Origin: Streptomyces sp. NRRL F-6131
GTDB lineage: Bacteria; Actinomycetota; Actinomycetes; Streptomycetales; Streptomycetaceae
Assembly (NCBI GenBank): GCA_000719695.1
Contig: JOHN01000110.1
Coordinates: 1-15,754 of the forward strand
Reading direction: 5' to 3'
Length of the DNA stretch: 15,754 nt
Position 1 is the stretch's first letter. Each line of letters starts with the position of its first letter. Under the pieces are notes generated by a model. It did not search any database and was not told the origin of the DNA. It saw nothing but the letters and a program-made list of their open reading frames with translations. Positions 8,416-14,762 of this stretch are shown one piece after another. A program made the position numbers and the translations under genes.

Positions 8416-8436
8416 CGATTGCGAAATTTCGCATCG
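8416..8436. promoter_or_regulatory. Palindromic operator-like site upstream of moaE
   Basis: TGCGAAATTTCGCA (8420-8433) is a perfect 14-bp palindrome, extended by CGA/TCG flanks (8416-8418 and 8434-8436) with one unpaired T. It lies 57 bp before the moaE start in the 119-bp gap after the SDR-like gene, in an AT-rich island within GC-rich sequence. Both features are typical of a regulator dimer site. The regulator is not recognised. Confidence 0.5.
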
Positions 8437-8482
8437 CGAGAACGCCCCTTCGGCCCCGGGCCCGCGCCCGGGGCCGCCCGGC

Positions 8483-9631
8483 TCAGAACCGGCGCCGCTT
8501 GCGCGCCCGTCGCACCAGGGCCGCCGTACCCACCAGCGCCACCGTCGCCCCCGCCGCGCCCAGACTCGTCGCCGCCTCCTTGCCGCCCAGCCGCCGACCC
8601 GCCACCGCGTGCTTGCCCGACACCTGCGCCAGCAGCTCCGCCAGCACCTCCTCGTTGGTGTGCGCCGGACGCCAGCCCGCCTCGTGCAGCCGGCTCCCCG
8701 ACACCACCCACGGGTACATCGTGTACGCCAGGTCCCCGGCCGGGGCCGGCGTCAGCCCCAGCCGGTGCAACCGCGCCGCCGTCCCCAGCGCCAACGAGGC
8801 CGGAAGCTCCATCCGCCGGATCCCCGACAGCCGCTCCACGTCCTCCTGCTCCAGCCAGCCGTCGCAGCCGACCGTCACCTCGCCCTCGACCAGGCCCAGC
8901 GCCGCGTACTCCAGCGCCGCCGCCAGGTCGTCCACGTGGCAGAACTGCCAGCACGGCCGCGAACCGGCCACCACCAGCAGCCGCGGCGCCTCGAAGTGCC
9001 GGGTCAGCACCGTGTCCACCCCCGGGCCCACCACCACGGCCGGCCGCAGCACCGTCACCTGCAGCCCCGGGTGCGCCCGCGGCGCCCGGCGCGCCAGCCG
9101 TTCGATCTCCAGCAGGTCCCCGACCAGCGAGGCCTCCTCGGTCGCCCGCAGCTCCGAGTCCTCCGCCAGCGGCACCTCGTTGTCCGGCAGCGCCCCGTAG
9201 ACCATCGCCGACGTACAGAGCACCACCCGGTGCACACCGGCCGCCGCGGCCGCCGTCAGCACCGTCTGCGCGCCCCGCACGTTGTAGGCGCTGCGCGCCC
9301 GCGGGTCCGACTCCATGCCGAGGTCCATCGCCAGGTGGACCACCACGTCCACCCCGGCCAGCCGCTCGGCCACCGCCGGGTCCCGGACGTCCAGGACCCG
9401 CCACTGCACGCCCGGCACCTCACCGCGCCGGTCGTCCACGGCCAGGACCTTCCGGACCCCGGGCGAGGCCACCAGGCGCGCCGCGACGCGCTCGCCGAGC
9501 ACTCCGGCGGCACCTGTGACCGCCACGGTCAGCGGTCTTCCGTCATAGGCTGGAGGCGGCGACGCCGTGATGTCCGGGGCGTCCTCTCCTCCGGTCAGCC
9601 CAGAGCGAACGTCCGAAGGCGGGGAACTCAC
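8483..9631 (-). CDS. Atypical SDR / NAD-dependent epimerase-like protein with C-terminal membrane helix
   Basis: A 382-aa extended-SDR protein. The dinucleotide-binding loop TGAAGVLG is at residues 39-46, followed by an acidic strand end (AVDDRRGE) and DVRDPAVAERLAGVDVVVHLA, as in UDP-sugar epimerase relatives. The SDR serine region is present (VVLCTSAMVYG, ~137-146). However, the expected YxxxK appears to be replaced by V170-G-D-L-L174 in SLVGDLLEIERL, so classical oxidoreductase chemistry is doubtful. Residues ~355-375 (AATSLGAAGATVALVGTAAL) form a hydrophobic helix ending in RRARKRRRF, suggesting a tail anchor. Start: GTG 9629-9631 with GGAGG 7 nt upstream. It is divergent from the DUF2342 gene and is the first gene of the run to ylbL. 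Confidence 0.88.
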   Translation of the reverse strand: MSSPPSDVRSGLTGGEDAPDITASPPPAYDGRPLTVAVTGAAGVLGERVAARLVASPGVRKVLAVDDRRGEVPGVQWRVLDVRDPAVAERLAGVDVVVHLAMDLGMESDPRARSAYNVRGAQTVLTAAAAAGVHRVVLCTSAMVYGALPDNEVPLAEDSELRATEEASLVGDLLEIERLARRAPRAHPGLQVTVLRPAVVVGPGVDTVLTRHFEAPRLLVVAGSRPCWQFCHVDDLAAALEYAALGLVEGEVTVGCDGWLEQEDVERLSGIRRMELPASLALGTAARLHRLGLTPAPAGDLAYTMYPWVVSGSRLHEAGWRPAHTNEEVLAELLAQVSGKHAVAGRRLGGKEAATSLGAAGATVALVGTAALVRRARKRRRF

Positions 9632-9649
9632 CGGCCATCCTCCACGGTT

Positions 9650-9683
9650 AGCTTATGTGCGTACGTACGTGTGTCACGTACGT
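9650..9683 (-). promoter_or_regulatory. Palindromic operator and candidate promoter of the SDR-like gene
   Basis: ACGTACGTG (9663-9671), spacer TGT, CACGTACGT (9675-9683): a perfect 9-bp inverted repeat in the divergent intergenic region. On the minus strand GTGACA (forward 9672-9677) and TAAGCT (forward 9650-9655), 16 nt apart, could form a -35/-10 pair. The palindrome would then cover the -35 and spacer, a typical repressor position. The site could equally control the plus-strand DUF2342 gene. The palindrome is certain; the promoter is inferred and would leave a very short leader. Confidence 0.5.
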
Positions 9684-9840
9684 CCATCCTGCCCGAGGCG
9701 AAGGCCCGGCGGTGCACCCGGCGCGGGCCAGCCGCGCGGGAGCCGCCCGCCGGCCGGGAGTCCCCCAGCTCCGCCGACCGCTCCGGGCGCGCAGAACCAC
9801 CGACACCACCCGTATGACGGCCGACCGGATCGAGGACCCC

Positions 9841-11439
9841 GTGAGCGACCTTCCCTTCGGATTCGGCGTTCCGCCCGAGGAGCCCGAGGACGGCAAGGCC
9901 AAGCCCGACGACGACCGGAAGAAGAAGGACGGGGGCGACGAACCCGCCGGCCCGCAGTCCTTCGGCTTCAGCGGCGGCAACCCGCTCGGCGCCCTGTTCG
10001 GCATGGGCCTGCCCGGCATGCCCGGCGGTCCCGGCGCGGGCGGCCCCGGCGCGGGTGACAACCCCTTCGCCGCGATGTTCGGGGGCCTCAACCCCAACGA
10101 CCTCGGCGCCGCCTTCCAGCAGCTCGGCCAGATGCTCTCCTTCGAGGGCGGCCCGGTCAACTGGGACCTCGCCAAGGACATCGCCCGGCAGACCGTCGTC
10201 GCCGAACCCGCCGAGGGCAAGAGCAAGGACCGCTCGGTCGGCGCCGCCGAACGCTCCGCCGTCGTCGAGGCCGTCCGCCTCGCCGACCTGTGGCTCGACG
10301 GCGTCGCCACCTTCCCCTCCGGCGCCGGCACCGCCGTCGCCTGGAGCCGCGCCGAGTGGATCGAGGCCACCCTCCCCGTCTGGAAGGACCTCGTCGACCC
10401 CGTCGCCGAACGCGTCGGCAACGCCATGGGCGGCGTCCTGCCCGAGGAGATGCAGGCCATGGCCGGCCCGCTGATGGGCATGATGCGCTCCATGGGCGGC
10501 GCCATGTTCGGCACCCAGATCGGCCAGGCCCTCGGCGCCCTCGCCGGCGAGGTCGTCGGCTCCACCGACGTCGGCCTGCCGCTCGCCCCCGCCGGCAAGG
10601 CCGCGCTGCTGCCCCAGAACGTCGCCGAGTTCGGCGAGGGCCTCAGCGTGCCCGCCGAGGAGGTCCGCCTCTACCTCGCCCTGCGCGAGGCCGCCCACCA
10701 GCGGCTCTTCGCCCACGTGCCGTGGCTGCGCGCCCACCTGCTCGGCGCCGTCGAGGCCTACGCCCGCGGCATCAAGGTCGACTCCTCCCGCATGGAGGAG
10801 CTCGTCGGCCAGCTCGACCCCGGCAACCCCGAGGCCCTCCAGGAGGCCCTCGCCGGCGGTCTCCTCCAGCCCGAGGACACCCCCGAGCAGAAGGCCGCCC
10901 TCGCCCGCCTGGAGACCGCCCTCGCGCTCGTCGAGGGCTGGGTCGACGCGGTCGTGCACGCCGCCGCCGAACCCCACCTGCCGCAGGCCGGCGCCCTGCG
11001 CGAGACCGTCCGCCGCCGCCGCGCCGCCGGCGGACCCGCCGAGCAGACCTTCGCCACCCTCGTCGGCCTCGAACTGCGCCCGCGCCGGCTGCGCGACGCC
11101 TCCCGCCTCTGGGCGCTGCTCGCCGACGCCCGCGGCACCGAGGGCCGCGACGACCTGTGGCAGCACCCGGACATGCTCCCCACCGCGGCCGACCTCGACG
11201 ACCCCGACGCCTTCGTGCACCGGGGCACCGCCGACGACCTGGAGGGCGGCATCGACTTCGACGCCCTCGACAAGCTGCTCGGCGAAGCCGCCGCGGGCGG
11301 GCCGGCCGGCGCCGCGAAGCCGGACATGGCGAAGGACGGCGGCGCGAAGGGCGACGGCGCGAAGGGCGACGGCGCCGGGCCCGACCTGACCAAGAACGAC
11401 GGTGACGACGAGCAGGGGAAGGGCGGGCCCGCCGCATGA
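9841..11439 (+). CDS. DUF2342 zincin-like (putative zinc-dependent metalloprotease) protein
   Basis: A 532-aa protein of the actinobacterial DUF2342 / zincin-like family. The first ~80 residues are Gly/Pro-rich with SFGFSGGNPLGALFGMGLPG. The conserved domain runs from about 90 to 460, including LPVWKDLVDPVAERV, a Met/Gly-rich LMGMMRSMGGAMFGTQIGQ (~211-229) and the family core LREAAHQRLFAHVPWL (~281-296). I see no HExxH, so protease activity rests only on family naming. The C-terminal ~40 residues are low complexity (AKGDG repeats). Start: GTG 9841 (MSDLPFGFG), because GAGG lies 5 nt upstream; an in-frame ATG at 9814 lacks a ribosome site. Its TGA overlaps the Nudix ATG (ATGA), implying translational coupling. 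Confidence 0.9.
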   Translation: MSDLPFGFGVPPEEPEDGKAKPDDDRKKKDGGDEPAGPQSFGFSGGNPLGALFGMGLPGMPGGPGAGGPGAGDNPFAAMFGGLNPNDLGAAFQQLGQMLSFEGGPVNWDLAKDIARQTVVAEPAEGKSKDRSVGAAERSAVVEAVRLADLWLDGVATFPSGAGTAVAWSRAEWIEATLPVWKDLVDPVAERVGNAMGGVLPEEMQAMAGPLMGMMRSMGGAMFGTQIGQALGALAGEVVGSTDVGLPLAPAGKAALLPQNVAEFGEGLSVPAEEVRLYLALREAAHQRLFAHVPWLRAHLLGAVEAYARGIKVDSSRMEELVGQLDPGNPEALQEALAGGLLQPEDTPEQKAALARLETALALVEGWVDAVVHAAAEPHLPQAGALRETVRRRRAAGGPAEQTFATLVGLELRPRRLRDASRLWALLADARGTEGRDDLWQHPDMLPTAADLDDPDAFVHRGTADDLEGGIDFDALDKLLGEAAAGGPAGAAKPDMAKDGGAKGDGAKGDGAGPDLTKNDGDDEQGKGGPAA

Positions 11440-12065
11440 CCGCCACCGGGACGGACCGCGCCGAGGTCCACTCCGACACCCCCGGGGACGCCCCCCGGGA
11501 CGGCGACCTGCACGCCGACGCGGTCCGCGCCCTGACCGGCTGGCAGCCCGCCGAGCCCGCGCAGGAACGGCTGCGCCTCGACTACCTGCGGCACCTCGCC
11601 GAGCAGCCCGAGGGCATGTACCGGGCCTGCCTGCCCGCCCACATCACCGCCAGCGCCGCCGTCGTCGACCCCGCCGCCGGCCGCGTCCTGCTCACCTTGC
11701 ACCCCAAGGTCGGCCGCTGGCTGCAGATGGGCGGCCACTGCGAGCCCGGCGACCGCGACCTCGCCGCGGCCGCCCTGCGGGAGGCCACCGAGGAGTCCGG
11801 GATCCCCGACCTCGCCCTCCTCACCCGCGACGGCGTGCCCGTCCCGGTCAAGCTCGACCGCCACCAGGTCCGCTGCGCCGGCAAGGACCGGCCGGAGAAC
11901 ACCCACCTCGACGTCCAGTACATCGCGGTGGCCCCGCCCGGCGCCCGGGCGCTGATCAGCGAGGAGTCGCTCGACCTGCGCTGGTTCGACTACGACCGCC
12001 TCCCGGAGCTCACCGACCGCTCCGTGCGCGACCTGGTGGCGCGGGCCCGCGAACTCACCGGCTGA
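11436..12065 (+). CDS. Nudix hydrolase
   Basis: A 209-aa protein with a Nudix box at residues ~99-123 (GGHCEPGD...LREATEESGI). These enzymes hydrolyse nucleoside diphosphates linked to another group, using a divalent metal held by the REATEE helix (Glu116, Glu119, Glu120 visible). Two departures from the textbook box: the first Glu is Asp, and there is one extra residue before REATEE. The GGHCEPGD form is familiar in actinobacterial members and need not mean inactivity. The substrate cannot be predicted. The ATG overlaps the stop of the DUF2342 gene (ATGA), with a purine-rich GGGGAAGGGCGGG upstream, so it is the second gene of a two-gene operon. It ends before a terminator hairpin. Confidence 0.93.
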   Translation: MTATGTDRAEVHSDTPGDAPRDGDLHADAVRALTGWQPAEPAQERLRLDYLRHLAEQPEGMYRACLPAHITASAAVVDPAAGRVLLTLHPKVGRWLQMGGHCEPGDRDLAAAALREATEESGIPDLALLTRDGVPVPVKLDRHQVRCAGKDRPENTHLDVQYIAVAPPGARALISEESLDLRWFDYDRLPELTDRSVRDLVARARELTG

Positions 12066-12091
12066 GGCGTTCGGGGGCGCCCGGACAGCAG

Positions 12092-12124
12092 GAGGGGCGC
12101 GGGCGATGGCGGCCCGCGCCCCTC
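12092..12124 (+). terminator. Intrinsic terminator of the DUF2342-Nudix operon
   Basis: A 13-bp perfect stem (12092-12104 with 12112-12124; core AGGGGCGCGGGC / GCCCGCGCCCCT) and a 7-nt loop, 27 nt after the Nudix stop, followed by the T-rich stretch TTCACGTTCTTCCGTTCTTC. A strong rho-independent terminator by local standards. Confidence 0.85.
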
Positions 12125-12128
12125 TTCA

Positions 12129-12183
12129 CGTTCTTCCGTTCTTCGTTCTTCCGTTCCTCGTTCGTCCGTTCCTCGTTCTTCCT
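12129..12183. repeat. 15-bp pyrimidine-rich tandem repeat
   Basis: About 3.7 units of CGTTCTTCCGTTCCT (12129-12143, 12144-12158, 12159-12173 and a partial 12174-12183) with single-base differences. It lies between the Nudix terminator and the end of the convergent YgjP-type gene and is outside both coding regions. Its pyrimidine bias stands out; it may extend the U-tract of the terminator. Confidence 0.85.
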
Positions 12184-12212
12184 GACGCCGACCGGTGTGC
12201 GCCGACCACCGC

Positions 12213-12920
12213 TCAGCCGCAGGACTCCGCCGGACCCGGCTCCACCGGATCGGCGTGCCGGGCCCCCGGGATGTGCGGCAGCCGGGCCGCCGAGACCACA
12301 CCCTCCAGATAGCCCCGCGCCCGCTCCGTCCGCGGATACGCCTCCAGCAGCGCCCAGAAGTCCGGGCCGTGGTCCGGCACCAGCAGATGCGCCAGCTCGT
12401 GCAGCAGCACGTAGTCGACCACGTACTCCGGCATCCCCTGCAGGCGGTGCGAGAGCCGGATCGTCCGCTCGCTCGGGGTGCACGAGCCCCAGCGCGAATT
12501 CTGATTCGTCACCCAGCGGACCTGGGCGGGCTGGGCACGACCGCCCAGATAGGCTCCCGAGAGCTCCCGTGCCCGGGCCACCAGCGCGTCGTCCCCGAGC
12601 ACCCGGCGGCTCTCCTGCGCGGCCAGCTTCTCCAGCATCTGCGCGACCCAGCGCTGCTCCTCCGCGTGCGACATCCGGGCCGGGATCAGCACGATCGTGC
12701 GATCGCCCTCGCGGTAGGCGGACACCGTCCGACTGCGACGGGCGCTGCGCCGCACCTCCACCCGGGAGCGGTCGAACGACTCCCGCGCGGCCCCCGGCTG
12801 CTGGTCCGGGGATTGCTGCTCCGGACGCCCACGCGTACTCGGCGCCGCCACTTGCGACCCGGACGCTGCACGGGCACGCCGAGGCGACGCCGAGGGATGG
12901 GAGTCCCGTTCGGCTGCCAT
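12213..12920 (-). CDS. YgjP-type M48 family metallopeptidase
   Basis: A 235-aa YgjP-like (DUF45) zinc metallopeptidase. HELAH at residues 174-178 (YVVDYVLLHELAHLLVPDHG) gives two zinc-binding histidines and the catalytic glutamate; His184 in PDHGPDFW is the likely third ligand. The upstream family motif NSRWGSCTPSERTIRLSHRL (~141-160) is present. There is no signal peptide or membrane segment, so it is probably cytoplasmic. Residues 1-50 are a polar, Arg/Ser/Gln-rich extension outside the domain, which starts near VEVRRSARRSRTVSAYREGD. The start ATG 12918-12920 has no Shine-Dalgarno; a TAACGT hexamer lies 8 nt upstream, so the mRNA may be leaderless, or the true start may be further in. It is convergent with the Nudix gene. 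Confidence 0.9.
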   Translation of the reverse strand: MAAERDSHPSASPRRARAASGSQVAAPSTRGRPEQQSPDQQPGAARESFDRSRVEVRRSARRSRTVSAYREGDRTIVLIPARMSHAEEQRWVAQMLEKLAAQESRRVLGDDALVARARELSGAYLGGRAQPAQVRWVTNQNSRWGSCTPSERTIRLSHRLQGMPEYVVDYVLLHELAHLLVPDHGPDFWALLEAYPRTERARGYLEGVVSAARLPHIPGARHADPVEPGPAESCG

Positions 12921-13046
12921 GGCACACGACGTTACCCGCTACCCCTGACAGAAGTCCGCTGCCATGGCCGAAATGTTTCGTGGAGCGATCGGGAACGAAA
13001 GGCCGACGGAAGGTGTCCGGAAGCCGACCTCGGACCGGACGCCAAG

Positions 13047-13102
13047 TTATCCACAGGGTATGCGAACGGATCATCTGATCATCGGCCCGCGCCTGTGGAC
13101 AA
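13047..13102. promoter_or_regulatory. Pair of opposed DnaA boxes
   Basis: TTATCCACA (13047-13055) is the classic bacterial DnaA box. TGTGGACAA (13094-13102) is the reverse complement of TTGTCCACA, the form preferred in Streptomyces. With flanking GG/CC they form an 11-bp inverted repeat with one mismatch (13047-13057 and 13092-13102), 34 nt apart. Between them is the 8-bp near-direct repeat GATCATCT/GATCATCG. They lie 74 bp upstream of the E1-like gene start. Binding by DnaA is inferred. Confidence 0.6.
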
Positions 13103-13175
13103 CGCAGCGCACCAAGCCGCCCCGATCGGGCATGCTGCCGCCAGTCGTCCGGAAACGACCGGAAGGAAACCCATC

Positions 13176-14264
13176 GTGCGCCTCGCCCTCAAGCCCGCCC
13201 TCTCCCGCAGCTGGCGGGACTCGGACACCCTGCAGTTCGGTACCGTCCCCCAGCACGCGGGGGTGCTCGCGAACGCCGCCGACAAGGCGCTGCGCGAGTT
13301 CCTCGACCTCGTCGACGGCACGCGCGACCGCCCCGCCCTGCTCGCCGAGGGCGAGCGGATCGGCTTCGGGCGCGACCCGGCCGACTCGCTGCTCGACCTC
13401 CTGGAGGAGGCCGGGGTGCTCGACGACGCCGAGGCCGCCGACCGCGCCCTGGCCCGCTTCCCCCAGCCGCACCGGGAGCTGCTCGGCCCGGACCTCGCCT
13501 CGCTGTCACTGATCCACTCCAGCCCCGGCGCCGCGCCCGCCGTCCTGGCCCGGCGGCCCGACCACGCGGTGGAGGTCCGCGGGGCCGGCCGGATCGGGGC
13601 GGCCGTCGGCGCCGTCCTCGCGGCGGGCGGCATCGGCACGGTCGGCGTGGTCGACTCCGGCCGGGTCACGCCCGGCGACTGCTCCCCCGCCGGACTGCCG
13701 CCCGTCGACGTCGGCCGGGTCCGCGCCACCGCCGCCCGCGAGGCGGTCGACCGGGCCGCCGCCCGGCGCCCGGCCCAGCGCGACCGACGACCGAGACCGG
13801 GGCTGCCCGACCTGGTGGTGCTGGCGCCGCGGGACGGCAGCGCGGCCTTCGCCGGCGGCACGCCGCAGGCCCGCGAGCTGCTCCGGGCCGGCGTCCCCCA
13901 CCTGTACGTCGGCGTGGTCGAGGAGTACGGGGTGGTCGGGCCCCTGGTCGTGCCGGGGGTGTCCGCCTGCGGCCACTGCCTGGTCCTGGCCCGGGAGGAC
14001 GAGGACGCCGCCTGGCCGAGGATCCTCGCCCAGCTCGCCGAGGGCGGCTCGGGGCGGGCCCCGACACCGGCCTGCGACGTCGCGCTCGCGACCTCGGTCG
14101 CCGGGCTGGCCGCACTGCACGTCCAGGTCTTCCTGGACGGCGGGCGCCCGCCCAGCGTGGACGGCTGGTGCGAGGTCTCGGCCGTCGACGGGATGCCCCG
14201 ACGCCTGCGCCTCAAGGGCCACCCGGACTGCGGGTGCCTCTGGCAGCCGACCGCCCCGCACTGA
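13176..14264 (+). CDS. PqqD/RRE-like plus E1 (ThiF)-like protein; TOMM leader-peptide-binding family
   Basis: A 362-aa protein. Residues ~1-110 resemble a PqqD-like RiPP recognition domain (LQFGTVPQHAGVL...FLDLVDGTRDRPAL...LLEEAGVLDD). Residues ~130-355 resemble an E1/ThiF domain: GAGRIG (136-141), VVD160, and paired cysteines C265-G-H-C268 and C352-G-C354 that could bind zinc. In TOMM clusters such proteins present a precursor peptide to a YcaO cyclodehydratase. The E1 catalytic pattern looks degraded: no SNLxRQ after the acidic strand, and Arg in VGRVRATAA where the conserved Lys is expected. Start: GTG 13176-13178 with GGAAGGA 8 nt upstream. No YcaO gene, precursor peptide or dehydrogenase is visible, so the partner is unknown. 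Confidence 0.8.
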   Translation: MRLALKPALSRSWRDSDTLQFGTVPQHAGVLANAADKALREFLDLVDGTRDRPALLAEGERIGFGRDPADSLLDLLEEAGVLDDAEAADRALARFPQPHRELLGPDLASLSLIHSSPGAAPAVLARRPDHAVEVRGAGRIGAAVGAVLAAGGIGTVGVVDSGRVTPGDCSPAGLPPVDVGRVRATAAREAVDRAAARRPAQRDRRPRPGLPDLVVLAPRDGSAAFAGGTPQARELLRAGVPHLYVGVVEEYGVVGPLVVPGVSACGHCLVLAREDEDAAWPRILAQLAEGGSGRAPTPACDVALATSVAGLAALHVQVFLDGGRPPSVDGWCEVSAVDGMPRRLRLKGHPDCGCLWQPTAPH

Positions 14265-14315
14265 GGGCAGCGGCCGACAGCGGGCCCCGGAGCGGCGGAC
14301 CCGGACGGCGGGGAC

Positions 14316-14345
14316 TTGTTAGCAATTTAGCGAAGGTGCTAAATA
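14316..14345 (+). promoter_or_regulatory. Promoter and operator of the arsR-type operon
   Basis: TTGTTA (14316-14321) and TAAATA (14340-14345) are spaced 18 nt; the -10 ends 6 nt before the ATG at 14352, predicting transcription from about the start codon itself. A perfect inverted repeat ATTTAGC (14325-14331)-6 nt-GCTAAAT (14338-14344) covers the spacer and -10, with a further TTAGC half-site at 14319-14323. Its place and size fit an ArsR-family dimer site, hence probable autorepression. The AT-rich block stands out sharply from surrounding DNA. Confidence 0.65.
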
Positions 14346-14351
14346 CATGCC

Positions 14352-14762
14352 ATGACAGATGCGCAGGACGACTCCGGAGTGTTCCGGGCGCTCGCCGATC
14401 CGACGCGGCGCCAGATCCTCGAGGACCTCAGGGAGGGCGAACTCCCGGCGGGCCGGATCGCGAGCAGGTTCGCGATCAGCGCGCCCTCGGTCTCCCGGCA
14501 CCTCGGGGTGCTCAAGGCGGCCGGGCTGATCACCGAACGCCGGGACGGCAACCGGATCCTCTACGCCCTCGCCGAGGAGCGCCTGGCGATCTCCGTCGGC
14601 CGGTTCCTCAGCACCGTCTGCCCCGAGCAGATCCTGCTGCGGCATACCGCCTGGCGCCAGGCCGCGTCCGACGGGCCGAACGGTTCCGAGGAGTCGAGCG
14701 GGTCGGAGAAGCCAAGCACGTCGAACGAGTCGATGGAGTCGAAGGAGTCGATGAAGTCATGA
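14352..14762 (+). CDS. ArsR/SmtB-family winged-helix transcriptional regulator
   Basis: A 136-aa repressor-type protein. It opens with the family motif FRALADPTRRQIL, followed by the recognition helix-turn-helix (GRIASRFAISAPSVSRHLGVL, ~36-56), KAAGLITERRDGNRILYAL as the wing, and a C-terminal dimer helix. The cysteine pair that binds metals in classic ArsR proteins (CVC in helix 3) is absent, so it probably senses something other than metal. Residues ~106-136 form a Ser/Glu/Lys-rich tail made by a 9-bp DNA repeat. There is no Shine-Dalgarno at a workable distance (GAAGG is 15 nt away), and the promoter position suggests a leaderless mRNA. Its stop overlaps the DUF2071 start (ATGA): one operon, probably self-repressed through the palindrome at 14325-14344. 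Confidence 0.93.
   Translation: MTDAQDDSGVFRALADPTRRQILEDLREGELPAGRIASRFAISAPSVSRHLGVLKAAGLITERRDGNRILYALAEERLAISVGRFLSTVCPEQILLRHTAWRQAASDGPNGSEESSGSEKPSTSNESMESKESMKS
14727..14762 (+). repeat. 9-bp tandem repeat at the end of the arsR-type gene
   Basis: GAGTCGATG (14727-14735), GAGTCGAAG (14736-14744), GAGTCGATG (14745-14753) and a diverged AAGTCATGA (14754-14762) that contains the overlapping stop and start codons. It encodes ESMESKESMKS and also supplies the GGAG ribosome site (14744-14747) for the next gene, so repeat changes could alter coupling. Confidence 0.8.

Noticed and set aside
9655..9840. N-terminal extension of the DUF2342 protein (starts at 9655 or 9814)
   Set aside because: Neither upstream start has a ribosome site and the added residues cross the palindromic operator; GTG 9841 has GAGG at the right distance and begins the recognisable MSDLPFGFG N-terminus.
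12964..13512. Plus-strand frame that might be a RiPP precursor before the E1-like gene
   Set aside because: It continues out of frame deep into the E1-like gene, spans the DnaA boxes and shows no leader/core peptide pattern.
13176..14264. A complete TOMM/RiPP biosynthetic cluster
   Set aside because: Only the leader-binding-like protein is present; no YcaO, dehydrogenase, precursor or exporter was found in the window.
14352..14762. Metal or arsenic resistance operon
   Set aside because: The regulator lacks the metal-binding cysteines, and the partner gene is DUF2071, not an arsenic reductase, pump or metallothionein.
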